The position numbers and the translations under genes were made by a program. From Rhodopseudomonas_A palustris_F (GTDB taxonomy: Bacteria > Pseudomonadota > Alphaproteobacteria > Rhizobiales > Xanthobacteraceae): DNA of 64,000 nucleotides. The notes under the pieces were generated by a model, which was not told the DNA's origin, did not search any database, and was given only the letters and a program-made list of their open reading frames with translations. Numbering within the stretch: the first letter of the stretch is position 1; every line of letters starts with the position of its first letter. The stretch covers positions 620,001 to 684,000 of the forward strand of contig NC_007925.1 of assembly GCF_000013745.1 (NCBI RefSeq), read 5' to 3'. Shown here one piece after another: positions 32,605-39,944 of the stretch.

Positions 32605-33006
32605 CTATTCGGTCTTTTTTCCCGGCGCCGACACCGGTGCTACAACACAGCTAAGCGGCTGCGCTGAGGCTCCTTCAGCCTTGTTCGTCGTGCCCGCGAA
32701 CATCAGACCCATGACGAAGGCAAATACGGCGACGATACCGCTGCCCACAACGTGAATCATCAATCCCTCGGACCAACGAGCCCAGATAGGGGCAGGCTGG
32801 ATCAAAACGACCTCGATTGCGTCAAGGCCCGGCAGAGGTGGTACGCCTATTAGTACTGCCGGATTAATTTGGGGGATATCTTCGTCGTGGGCGTTGCCGT
32901 CCGCGTCGTCTCTCTTGTCCGAGGCTTCCCTCTCGCTTGCCGTCGGGCATTCCCGATAGGCGGCTTCGACGAGAAGGTGTTCCTCGCCGTCGTCCGAAGT
33001 GGCCAT
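32605..33006 (-). CDS. hypothetical acidic protein with one membrane segment (pckA cassette)
   Basis: A 133-residue protein I do not recognise. The first 50 residues are strongly acidic (ASEREASDKRDDADGNAHDE). A Pro-rich stretch follows, then one hydrophobic segment at about 83-105 (IHVVGSGIVAVFAFVMGLMF), and a short tail. A GGGAGG ribosome site precedes the ATG at 33006. It follows a 31-codon gene, both inside the segment bracketed by the pckA 3'-end copies. Base composition is lower in GC than the neighbours, supporting foreign origin. Confidence 0.6.
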   Translation of the reverse strand: MATSDDGEEHLLVEAAYRECPTASEREASDKRDDADGNAHDEDIPQINPAVLIGVPPLPGLDAIEVVLIQPAPIWARWSEGLMIHVVGSGIVAVFAFVMGLMFAGTTNKAEGASAQPLSCVVAPVSAPGKKTE

Positions 33007-33033
33007 TGAGGCCTCCCTCTTCGAACCCCTCTA

Positions 33034-33129
33034 CTATCCCCGGGGGTGGGTCGGGGTCTTAACCGTCGAGATCGCAACGAGCGCGATCGCGTCACCGGCG
33101 CCGATAAGACCGTGAGTAACGTTGATCAT
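33034..33129 (-). CDS. 31-residue hypothetical peptide
   Basis: A tiny open frame: MINVTHGLIGAGDAIALVAI and a charged/Pro tail (KTPTHPRG). It is supported mainly by a strong AAGGAGA ribosome site five bases before the ATG. The middle is mildly hydrophobic. It is 27 bases upstream of the 133-residue gene and probably co-transcribed with it. Nothing is recognised; a longer in-frame version from 33219 lacks a ribosome site. Confidence 0.5.
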   Translation of the reverse strand: MINVTHGLIGAGDAIALVAISTVKTPTHPRG

Positions 33130-33345
33130 CTGGCTCTCCTTTTGGTGTTGGTTCTCAATGGACGCAGCATGAGAAGTTCCTGCGTCAAGGCGGGTTCCGT
33201 CCATCGGAACCCTCGGCAAAGTTAATACGCCAAAAATGAATTTTCAACCCAAAAAATGGGTTTTTTAATATTTATTAGGTGTTTTCTGGGGTTCCAATTG
33301 ACACGTGCATATTTTTAGCCCATTTAATGATGGCTTAATTGGGCC

Positions 33346-33357
33346 TGAGGGCCCTCA
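33346..33357. promoter_or_regulatory. 12-base perfect palindrome, possible operator
   Basis: TGAGGGCCCTCA lies 26 bases before the start of the ribbon-helix-helix-like gene, within the AT-rich divergent promoter region of the pckA cassette. It is a possible autoregulatory site of that protein; no direct evidence. Confidence 0.4.
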
Positions 33358-33382
33358 TAGATGAAACACAAGAGAGCTGACA

Positions 33383-33670
33383 ATGACAATCATCGGAGGA
33401 AGCGATGCTGCGGCGAGCGGCGAGCGGCGAGCACGTGGTCGGCCGAAGAGCCTGGAAGCTGGAAACCGCCTTCACCTTTACATTCCGGATTCGTTGACGA
33501 ACCGGCTTCAGGAACTTCAGCGCGATACTCACGCCGGCTCACTTACCGAAGTAGTGAAAAACGCTCTTATGCTGTACGCTGCGGCTGTTGAAGAGCATAA
33601 GAGCGGTGGGCGCGTTTACTTCAAACGGAAGGATGAAACAGGAGAACGACAGCTGGCTCTATTTATCTAG
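33383..33670 (+). CDS. ribbon-helix-helix-like small DNA-binding protein
   Basis: A 95-residue protein with a basic N-terminus (GERRARGRPKSLEAGNRL), a beta strand (RLHLYIPDSL) and two helices (TNRLQELQRDTHAGSLTEVV / KNALMLYAAAVEEH), the order of a ribbon-helix-helix fold. The C-terminus (GGRVYFKRKDETGERQLALF) may be a second short domain. It could be a regulator or antitoxin. It is transcribed away from the two minus-strand small genes across an AT-rich region, so it may control both directions. Confidence 0.65.
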   Translation: MTIIGGSDAAASGERRARGRPKSLEAGNRLHLYIPDSLTNRLQELQRDTHAGSLTEVVKNALMLYAAAVEEHKSGGRVYFKRKDETGERQLALFI

Positions 33671-33733
33671 ACGTCAACGTCTCTTCCGTTCGTCCCAAAC
33701 ATAAGCCAAATTTCGATCTAGGATGAGTCTATA

Positions 33734-33765
33734 GGGCGGTCGCAAGGCCGCCCGCTTTGTTTTCG
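33734..33765 (+). terminator. terminator after the ribbon-helix-helix-like gene
   Basis: GGGCGGTC-GCAA-GGCCGCCC stem followed by GCTTTGTTTT. It resembles the pckA terminator in sequence and is preceded by GGATGAG as there, suggesting a shared origin. Confidence 0.75.
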
Positions 33766-33870
33766 GCAGGGGAGATATTGCCGAACTGGGCGGATTTTTG
33801 ATGCCAGATGGTTGCCGGTTTACGCACCGCTAACAATCGTCGGCACGTATTGTACTGATCGGTCCCGACC

Positions 33871-34051
33871 GCTGCCGGGCGTGCCGAGCGAGATCCTCGA
33901 TCCGGTGAAGACCTGGGCCGACAAGGCCGCCTTCGACACCACCGCGCGTAAACTGGTCGCGATGTTCCAGAAGAACTTCACCCAGTTCGAAGCCCAGGTC
34001 GACGCCGAAGTCCGCGCCGCCCAGCCGGAAGCCAAGCTCGCGGCGGAGTAA
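33871..34051 (+). pseudogene. displaced 3' end of pckA
   Basis: This encodes the last 60 residues of PckA (LPGVPSEILDPVKTWADKAA to the stop), without any start or upstream part. It matches 32280-32459, but with scattered silent changes (for example CCGGTG for CCCGTC and CTCGCGGCGGAG for CTGGCCGCCGAG). The following bases also match the pckA 3' flank and terminator. The pattern fits an element that inserted at the pckA 3' end carrying its own copy of the tail and pushed the native tail 1.6 kb downstream. Confidence 0.9.
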
Positions 34052-34079
34052 GCGCAAGCGACATCAGTGTTCGGATGAG

Positions 34080-34085
34080 GGCGGC
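34080..34085. repeat. target-site duplication, left copy (IS21)
   Basis: GGCGGC immediately left of the element; the matching copy is at 36769-36774. Confidence 0.8.
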
Positions 34086-34274
34086 TGTGTGACGACAATT
34101 ATCTTGGCCGGCGGACGACAACTAGCTTGGCCGGTGTGGCCGGACGGCGGGAGGGCGTAGCCCGACCAGAGTCCGGCCACACCGGCTGCGCCGTTTTGTG
34201 GGGTCATTTGACGTCACTGGCGGTCGTTTCTGAGGTGGTGCAAGCGGTTCTTTCCTCAATGGAAAGGGCCGTTC

Positions 34275-35810
34275 GTGCCAGGCAGCCACCTCAACGACCA
34301 CCAGGTGAGAACGTACATGGACCATCGTCGAACCCATCCTCAGCACACTGCCGCCGCCAAAGCGGGAATCAGCGAACGCTCGGCTCGTCGGATCGATCGC
34401 GATCCAACCTTGCCATCGCAGCGCAAGACACCCCGAGGTTATCGGACCCGTCCCAACCCGTTCGACGGCGTTTGGGAAGCCGATATCGTGCCGCTGCTGC
34501 AATCGATGCCGTCGCTGCAGGCCATCACCATTTTGCGCGAGCTGCAGCGGCGTCATCCCGGCCGCTTTCCCGACAGCCATTTGCGAACCCTGCAGCGCCA
34601 CATGCGGCGGTGGAGCGCACTCGCCGGCCCCGAGCGCGACGTCATCTTCCGTCAGGAGCATCCGCCCGGTGCGCAGGGCCTTTCCGACTTCACCGATGCG
34701 GGCGAGCTTGGTGTGACGATGGTTGGGCTCGCCTTTCCGCATCGCTTCTATCACTTCGCGCTGGCCCATTCGCAGTGGGAGTACGCCCGCGTGGTCGAGG
34801 GCGGGGAAAGCTTCTCGGCGCTTGCCGAGGGGCTCCAGAACGCGCTCTGGCTGCTCGGGGGGGCCCCGCGCGAGCATCGCACCGACAGCCTCTCGGCTGC
34901 GTTCAAGAACCTCTCGGAGGAGGAGGACTTCACGCGCGCCTATCGTGAACTTTGTGACCATTACGGCATGGCGGCGACCCGCAACAATCGCGGTGTCAGT
35001 CATGAGAACGGCTCGATCGAAAGCCCGAATCGCCACCTCAAGAAGGCGCTCGATCAGGCGCTGACGCTGCGCGGTAGCCGTGACTTCGATACTCGGGTGG
35101 CCTATCAGGCATTCACCGACGACATCGTCGGCCAACGCAATGCCGCCCGCGACCAGGCCTTCGCAGCCGACCGCGCCGCCCTGCGGGCGCTGCCGCCGCG
35201 CCGCACCACGGACTTCAGCGAGGCTGCCGTGGTGGTCACGTCCTCCAGCATGTTCTGTCTGCGCAAGGTGTTCTACACGGTGCCGTCGCGTTTGATCGGC
35301 CATCGCCTCAAGGTGCACCTCTACGACGATCGGCTCGACTGCTTCCTCGGCTCGACGCAGGTGCTCGTGCTGCCGCGCGGCCGGGTGCCGCGGGGGGCCC
35401 AACGCGGACACGTCGCCGACTACCGGCACGTGCTGCCGAGCCTTCGGCGCAAACCCCAGGCCTTGCGCAACCTGGTATGGCGTGACGCGCTGTTCCCGCG
35501 GCCGGCGTTCCGCCGGGCCTGGGACACGCTGGTCGAGCGAGGCCCGATCGACCGGGCTTGTCGCACCATGGTGGCGTTGCTCGACATCGCCTATTGCAGC
35601 GGTTGCGAAGCAGAACTCGCCGCGCATATCGACAGCGTGCTCGATCTCGGCCACCTGCCGGATCCCAACGCCCTGCGGGCTGTGTTCAGCCGCGATGCCG
35701 CGGCTCAAAACGGCGGGGCGGCATTGCCCACGGTGGCCGTCACGATGCCGGCCGCGTTGATCTACGACGTGCTGCTGTCCAGCGTCCACGGCGAGGTGTC
35801 GTCATGCTGA
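34275..35810 (+). CDS. istA: IS21 transposase IstA
   Basis: A 511-residue DDE transposase. An N-terminal HTH region (HTAAAKAGISERSARRIDRD) binds the ends. The catalytic domain shows Asp in GLSDFTDAGEL, Asp in REHRTDSLSAAF and Glu in ENGSIESPNRHLKKAL. IstA cuts and joins DNA with help of the ATPase IstB encoded next to it. Its stop overlaps the istB start (35804-35810). Nothing looks broken, so the element may be active. The start codon at 34275 follows the left end by about 190 bases; a downstream Met (MDHRRTHPQH, 34317) is also possible. Confidence 0.93.
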   Translation: MPGSHLNDHQVRTYMDHRRTHPQHTAAAKAGISERSARRIDRDPTLPSQRKTPRGYRTRPNPFDGVWEADIVPLLQSMPSLQAITILRELQRRHPGRFPDSHLRTLQRHMRRWSALAGPERDVIFRQEHPPGAQGLSDFTDAGELGVTMVGLAFPHRFYHFALAHSQWEYARVVEGGESFSALAEGLQNALWLLGGAPREHRTDSLSAAFKNLSEEEDFTRAYRELCDHYGMAATRNNRGVSHENGSIESPNRHLKKALDQALTLRGSRDFDTRVAYQAFTDDIVGQRNAARDQAFAADRAALRALPPRRTTDFSEAAVVVTSSSMFCLRKVFYTVPSRLIGHRLKVHLYDDRLDCFLGSTQVLVLPRGRVPRGAQRGHVADYRHVLPSLRRKPQALRNLVWRDALFPRPAFRRAWDTLVERGPIDRACRTMVALLDIAYCSGCEAELAAHIDSVLDLGHLPDPNALRAVFSRDAAAQNGGAALPTVAVTMPAALIYDVLLSSVHGEVSSC

Positions 35811-36637
35811 CGCGCGACAACACACCAGCGCCCATCACGGTCGATCTCGCTCGCCTGCCGATGCTGCTGACCTCCCTGCGGCTGCCGACCATCGGCCAAA
35901 TGTGGGCGGACCTCGCCGAGCGTTCAGACCGCGAAGGCTGGCCGGCCGCTCGCTATCTTGCGGCCTTGCTCGAGCACGAGCTTGCCGAACGCTATCAACG
36001 TCGAATCCAGCGCAACATGCAGGACGCTCACCTGCCGGCGGGGAAGAGCTTCGCCACCTTCGACTTCGCCGCCGTCCCGATGATCAACAAGAGCCAGATC
36101 ACCGCGCTCGCGGCCGGCGGTTCTTGGCTCGACAAAGGCGCCAATCTATTGGCCTTTGGCCCGCCAGGCGTTGGCAAGTCGCATCTCGGCGCAGCTCTCG
36201 GCCAGGCTCTCATCGAAAACGGCTATCGTGTTCTGTTCACCCGCACGACCGACATGGTGCAACGACTTCAGGCCGCTCGCCGCGATCTAACGCTGCAAAA
36301 CGTCATGGAAAAGCTCGACAAATACGACCTGCTCATCCTCGATGACCTCTCTTACGTCCGCAAGGATCAGGCCGAAACCAGCGTGCTCTTCGAACTCATC
36401 TCCGCCCGTTACGAGCGTCGCAGCTTGCTCATTACAGCTAATCAGCCATTCGGGGGCTGGGAGGAAATCTTCCCCGACAAGGCAATGACCGTGGCCGCCA
36501 TCGACCGCCTCGTGCACCACGCCGTCATTCTGGAAATGAACACCGACAGTTATCGTCGCAAGGCCGCAGTCACGCGAATGACCGATCGGAAGGCCTCGGA
36601 AAACTCAAAGCAAAAGCCTGTAACCAAAACGATCTAA
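35804..36637 (+). CDS. istB: IS21 helper ATPase IstB
   Basis: A 277-residue AAA+ ATPase related to DnaC. Walker A GPPGVGKSHLG lies near residue 118, Walker B is LLILDDLSYV, and sensor-type sequence LLITANQPFGGWEEIF follows. The N-terminal part (RLPTIGQMWADLAERS) is typical of IstB. It assembles on target DNA and activates IstA. The ATG overlaps the istA stop by seven bases. A Lys/Ser-rich tail ends the protein. Confidence 0.95.
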   Translation: MLTRDNTPAPITVDLARLPMLLTSLRLPTIGQMWADLAERSDREGWPAARYLAALLEHELAERYQRRIQRNMQDAHLPAGKSFATFDFAAVPMINKSQITALAAGGSWLDKGANLLAFGPPGVGKSHLGAALGQALIENGYRVLFTRTTDMVQRLQAARRDLTLQNVMEKLDKYDLLILDDLSYVRKDQAETSVLFELISARYERRSLLITANQPFGGWEEIFPDKAMTVAAIDRLVHHAVILEMNTDSYRRKAAVTRMTDRKASENSKQKPVTKTI

Positions 36638-36768
36638 TCGTCGCAATCGCGCCAATTAGATCTTGCGTCGTTGCTCAACTCCTTGCACCCTCAAATCGCT
36701 TCAGAGGCGACCGCCAAAACCGGCCATCCTAGTTGTCGCCGACCGGCCATCGTAATTGTCACTCTACA

Positions 36769-36774
36769 GGCGGC
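36769..36774. repeat. target-site duplication, right copy (IS21)
   Basis: GGCGGC directly right of the element. Removing the element and one copy rebuilds GGGCGGCCGCGAGGCTGCCC plus a T run, a pckA-like terminator. Confidence 0.8.
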
Positions 36775-36826
36775 CGCGAGGCTGCCCTTTTTCGTGGGGC
36801 GCTAAGTGATTGGCAGTGAGCTCACT

Positions 36827-36922
36827 ACGTCATGGCCGGGCTTGTCCCGGCCACCCACGGAAACAGGCAACGCATCACTGGTGGGCGTGGATGGCCGGGA
36901 CAAGCCCGGCCATGACGGGGAG
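36827..36922. repeat. palindromic intergenic repeat, family A, copy 3
   Basis: Starts ACGTCATGGCCGGGCTTGTC and ends GACAAGCCCGGCCATGACG, almost identical to the copy at 25477-25572. Confidence 0.85.
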
Positions 36923-36972
36923 AGGGGCGCCGCTTTGCGCAACGTCCGTAAAGTAAACGCCCATAAAGTAAA

Positions 36973-36998
36973 AGCCCCGCCGATCGCTCGGCGGGGCT
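36973..36998 (-). terminator. rho-independent terminator of rpoH
   Basis: An 11-base-pair stem AGCCCCGCCGA / TCGGCGGGGCT with a TCGC loop. On the minus strand it is followed by TTTACTTTATGG. It lies 28 bases past the rpoH stop. Confidence 0.85.
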
Positions 36999-37025
36999 CT
37001 TCTACTGCAGGCGCCGCGGCGGAGG

Positions 37026-37925
37026 TTAGAGCGCGGCCTGCAACGCGGCTTCTTCTTGCCGCGCAATGGTTCCCTTGACTGCGGACTGCACCTTCTCGAA
37101 GGCGCGGACCTCGATCTGTCGCACGCGTTCGCGCGACACGCCGAATTCGGCCGCCAGATCTTCCAGCGTCATCGGCTCGTCGGCAAGCCGTCGCGCTTCG
37201 AAGATGCGACGTTCGCGCGGGTTGAGCACGCCGATCGCGCCGGTCAGCGCGGCGCGGCGATGGTCGAGCTCTTCGTGCTCGGCCATGATGGCTTCCTGGT
37301 TCGGCGAGTGATCGACCAGCCAGTCCTGCCATTCGCCGGGCTCGCCGTCGTCGCGGATCGGGGCGTTGAGCGATGCGTCGCCGCCGAGCCGGCGGTTCAT
37401 ATCGACCACGTCCTGTTCGGTGACGCCGAGCCGTTTGGCGATCAGCTTGACCTGGTCGGGGTGCATATCACCCTCGTCCAGCGCCGAGATCTTGCTCTTC
37501 GCCTTGCGCAGGTTGAAGAACAGCTTCTTCTGATTGGCGGTGGTGCCCATCTTCACCAGCGACCACGAGCGCAGGATGTACTCCTGGATCGAGGCCTTGA
37601 TCCACCACATCGCATAGGTCGCGAGGCGGAAGCCCTTTTCGGGCTCGAACCGCTTCACAGCCTGCATCAGACCGACATTGCCCTCGGACACCACTTCGGA
37701 AATCGGCAGACCATAGCCACGATAACCCATGGCAATTTTGGCAACGAGTCTTAGATGACTGGTCACGAGATGATGCGCGGCGTCGCGATCGTCGTGTTCG
37801 CGCCAGCGCTTCGCAAACATGTATTCCTGCTGCGGCTCCAGCATCGGAAACTTGCGGATTTCAGCGAGGTAACGAGATAAGCCGGATTCTCCGTTGAGAA
37901 CCGGTAAAGTAGCTGCACGGGCCAT
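37026..37925 (-). CDS. rpoH: RNA polymerase sigma-32 factor RpoH
   Basis: A 299-residue heat-shock sigma factor. Region 2 includes HLVTSHLRLVAKIAMGYRGY and the core-binding/-10 melting segment FEPEKGFRLATYAMWWIKAS. The RpoH box QKKLFFNLRKAKSK, diagnostic of sigma-32, is present. Region 4 HTH is MTLEDLAAEFGVSRERVRQIE. A GGAGG ribosome site precedes the ATG. It stands alone with its own terminator. Rhizobiales often have several RpoH paralogues; which one this is cannot be told here. Confidence 0.97.
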   Translation of the reverse strand: MARAATLPVLNGESGLSRYLAEIRKFPMLEPQQEYMFAKRWREHDDRDAAHHLVTSHLRLVAKIAMGYRGYGLPISEVVSEGNVGLMQAVKRFEPEKGFRLATYAMWWIKASIQEYILRSWSLVKMGTTANQKKLFFNLRKAKSKISALDEGDMHPDQVKLIAKRLGVTEQDVVDMNRRLGGDASLNAPIRDDGEPGEWQDWLVDHSPNQEAIMAEHEELDHRRAALTGAIGVLNPRERRIFEARRLADEPMTLEDLAAEFGVSRERVRQIEVRAFEKVQSAVKGTIARQEEAALQAAL

Positions 37926-38141
37926 TGAGCGCCCTCCAGTGGTTCAGGCCCCCGACATCGGCGGGCCAGGCAGACGGCCGCTGTGCTAAAGCCGACCGGG
38001 CTGCGATGTTCCGCGCTGGGACATCCAACGCACCTGCAATATACACAAAAAATCTTGGACTTTGGAAGGATTGCGCCTCTCACGTCGCCGTGACGCAGGC
38101 TTAAGCGCCTGACATATTTAACTTTTCCCGAACGACCTGCG

Positions 38142-39194
38142 TCATTCCGTCGCTTTTAGAGCGGTTCGCAACAACGCCAGGTCGGCCGGCAGCTCGGCGG
38201 TCCACTCCAGAATCTCGCCGGAAACCGGGTGCTCGAGGGCCAAAAGATAAGCGTGCAAGGCCTGCCGGCCGAGCGCCGCGAGCGCGGCCTGCGCCGGCAG
38301 ATTGAGTGCATTGGCCTTGGTTTTGAAGTGCGGGCCATAGACGCCGTCGCCGAGCAGCGGGTGGCCGATATGGGCGAGATGCACCCGGATCTGATGGGTG
38401 CGGCCGGTCTCCAGCTGGCAGGCCAACAGGCTCACCACCGGCTTGCCACCGCGGCCAAGAAACGTGTCCTCGACCTCCCAATGCGTCACCGCCTCGCGGC
38501 CGCCGTCGCGCACCGCCATCTTCTCGCGGGCGAACGGGTGGCGGTCGATCGGCGCGTCGACGGTGCCGTGCGGCCGGTTCGGGGCGCCCCAGATGAAAGC
38601 CTTGTAGCCGCGGCGCATCTCGTTGGTGCGGCCGTGGTCGGCGAACTGCTCGCTCAAGGATTTATGGGCCTTATCGTTCTTGGCGACCACCATCAACCCG
38701 GTGGTGTCCTTGTCGAGCCGGTGCACGATGCCGGGCCGCCGCACCCCGCCGATCCCGGACAGGCTATTGCCGCAATGCGCGATCAAGGCGTTGACCAGGG
38801 TGCCGGTCTCGTGGCCGGCGGCGGGATGCACCACCAGGCCCTTCGGCTTGTCGATGACGATGATGTCGTCGTCCTCATAGACGATATCGAGCGCGATCGC
38901 CTCGCCGGCGGGCTCGGCGGCGACCGCCGGCGGCACGTCGATTGTGATCGTATCGCCGGCTTCGACATGATAAGCGGGATCGCGAAGCGGGGTCGGCAGG
39001 GCGGCGCTGGCGTCGGCAGGTCGCAACCGGACCTGGCCGGCGAGGATCAGCGCCTTCAGCCGCGACCGCGACAGTTCCGGCGCCCGCAGCGCCAGCACGC
39101 GGTCGAGCCGGACCGCGCCCTCGTCGCCGGCGACGGTGACTTCCAGCAGCCGACCTGTATTTTCCAACGGGTTTTCCAAAATTGAGCCTTGCAT
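38142..39194 (-). CDS. rluD: ribosomal large-subunit pseudouridine synthase, RluD family
   Basis: A 350-residue pseudouridine synthase of the RluA/RluD family. An N-terminal S4-like RNA-binding domain (RLDRVLALRAPELSRSRLKA) is followed by the catalytic core with the Asp in HRLDKDTTGLMVVAK and downstream ETGRTHQIRVHLAHIGHPLLGD. RluD modifies helix 69 of 23S rRNA. The start at 39192-39194 (MQGSILENPL) shares two bases with the divergent start of the next gene (CATG), so only a minimal leader exists on either side if both are right. Confidence 0.93.
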   Translation of the reverse strand: MQGSILENPLENTGRLLEVTVAGDEGAVRLDRVLALRAPELSRSRLKALILAGQVRLRPADASAALPTPLRDPAYHVEAGDTITIDVPPAVAAEPAGEAIALDIVYEDDDIIVIDKPKGLVVHPAAGHETGTLVNALIAHCGNSLSGIGGVRRPGIVHRLDKDTTGLMVVAKNDKAHKSLSEQFADHGRTNEMRRGYKAFIWGAPNRPHGTVDAPIDRHPFAREKMAVRDGGREAVTHWEVEDTFLGRGGKPVVSLLACQLETGRTHQIRVHLAHIGHPLLGDGVYGPHFKTKANALNLPAQAALAALGRQALHAYLLALEHPVSGEILEWTAELPADLALLRTALKATE

Positions 39195-39525
39195 GACCGA
39201 AACTGTTGCGCCCGAACCGACCCCCGAGCAGGCCGCGCTGTTCGCGCGGGTGCGTCGCTTGATGCTGATTGCGGGCCTGACCACGGCGCTGGCGGTGGCG
39301 GCCGTTCTGGTCGCCATCGGCTACCGTCTTTTCCGCGCCGAGGGAAGCGTCGCGGTCACCGATACCACGGCGACGCTGCCGAAGGGCGCCCGCGTGGTCT
39401 CCACCGCGGTGGCCGGCGATCGGCTGCTGGTGACGCTGGATATCGCCGGCGCCATCGAAATCCGCAGCTTCGACGCCCGGACCCTGAAGCCGGCCGGCCG
39501 GCTCAGCTTCGCCAGCGAGCCGTAG
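39193..39525 (+). CDS. small single-span membrane protein, DUF6476-like
   Basis: A 110-residue protein with a cytoplasmic N-terminus (MTETVAPEPTPEQAALFARV), one membrane helix at about 22-45 (LMLIAGLTTALAVAAVLVAI), and a periplasmic beta-rich tail (LLVTLDIAGAIEIRSFDART). It resembles DUF6476 proteins of Rhizobiales that often neighbour rluD. The start shares the CATG with rluD on the other strand; a longer frame from 39136 overlaps rluD and is less likely. Confidence 0.75.
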   Translation: MTETVAPEPTPEQAALFARVRRLMLIAGLTTALAVAAVLVAIGYRLFRAEGSVAVTDTTATLPKGARVVSTAVAGDRLLVTLDIAGAIEIRSFDARTLKPAGRLSFASEP

Positions 39526-39624
39526 CGGCTGGCGCTCGCCGTTCGCGGGCGCGCCGCAACTGCCGAAACGCCCGATCGCCATCTTGCGGCCGCGCGGTTT
39601 CGAGGCTATTCACTCCCTCGCGCT

Positions 39625-39699
39625 GCTCCCTTCGTCTAGCGGTTAGGACGTCGCCCTCTCACGGCGAAAACAGGAGTTCGATTCTCCTAGGGAGCGCCA
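39625..39699 (+). tRNA. tRNA-Glu (anticodon CTC), CCA encoded
   Basis: A full cloverleaf: acceptor GCTCCCT / AGGGAGC, D-arm with CTAGCGGTTAGG, anticodon stem TCGCC-CTCTCAC-GGCGA with CTC, T-arm with GGAGTTCGATTCTCC, and CCA at the 3' end. It decodes GAG. The sequence directly after it includes a broken RelE/HigB fragment. Confidence 0.97.
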
Positions 39700-39807
39700 G
39701 ACAGTTCCATTCCAGATGTAACAGCGAATTTGGCCCAGGCTTTGTCTGGCGCGCTGGATATCGCCCGGTAGGAAAAATCCCCGCACGCTCGGTCCGTCAC
39801 GCCGCCT

Positions 39808-39912
39808 CGCGTCGGTCCATCTGAACACGATCCGCCATTGATCATTGCTGCGGATCGAGTGCTTCCCCGCCAAGTCGCCCTTGAGCGCTTCAAGGCGGTT
39901 GCCGGGGGGCAA
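39808..39912 (-). pseudogene. remnant of a HigB/RelE-type toxin gene
   Basis: A 35-codon stretch reads LPPGNRLEALKGDLAGKHSI...NDQWRIVFRWTDA, matching the middle of HigB/RelE-like toxins (the GNRLEALKGD and NDQWRI motifs). The N-terminal third and the C-terminal end are replaced by unrelated sequence, and no antitoxin gene follows. It lies about 110 bases past tRNA-Glu, so it may be debris of an element that once used the tRNA. Confidence 0.75.
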
Positions 39913-39944
39913 CGCCTCGTCGGAGCCGTCTCGATCGCGTCGAC

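Larger units (their letters stand above)
34086..36768 (+). mobile_element. IS21-family insertion sequence
   Basis: A complete 2683-base element. The ends are related inverted repeats: left TGTGTGACGACAATTATCTT and right (read inward) TGTAGAGTGACAATTACGAT, each followed by a second copy of the GACAA(T/C)TA-TGGCCGG unit (left copies 34091-34111 and 34114-34134). Multiple terminal transposase-binding repeats are typical of IS21. It contains overlapping istA and istB. The six bases GGCGGC flank both ends (34080-34085 and 36769-36774) as a target duplication. The target is the terminator of the displaced pckA tail. Confidence 0.95.

Noticed and set aside
33220..33262. Stem AACCC-AAAAAAT-GGGTT followed by T residues as a terminator
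   Set aside because: The stem is only five base pairs and lies in a divergent promoter region, where a terminator would make little sense.
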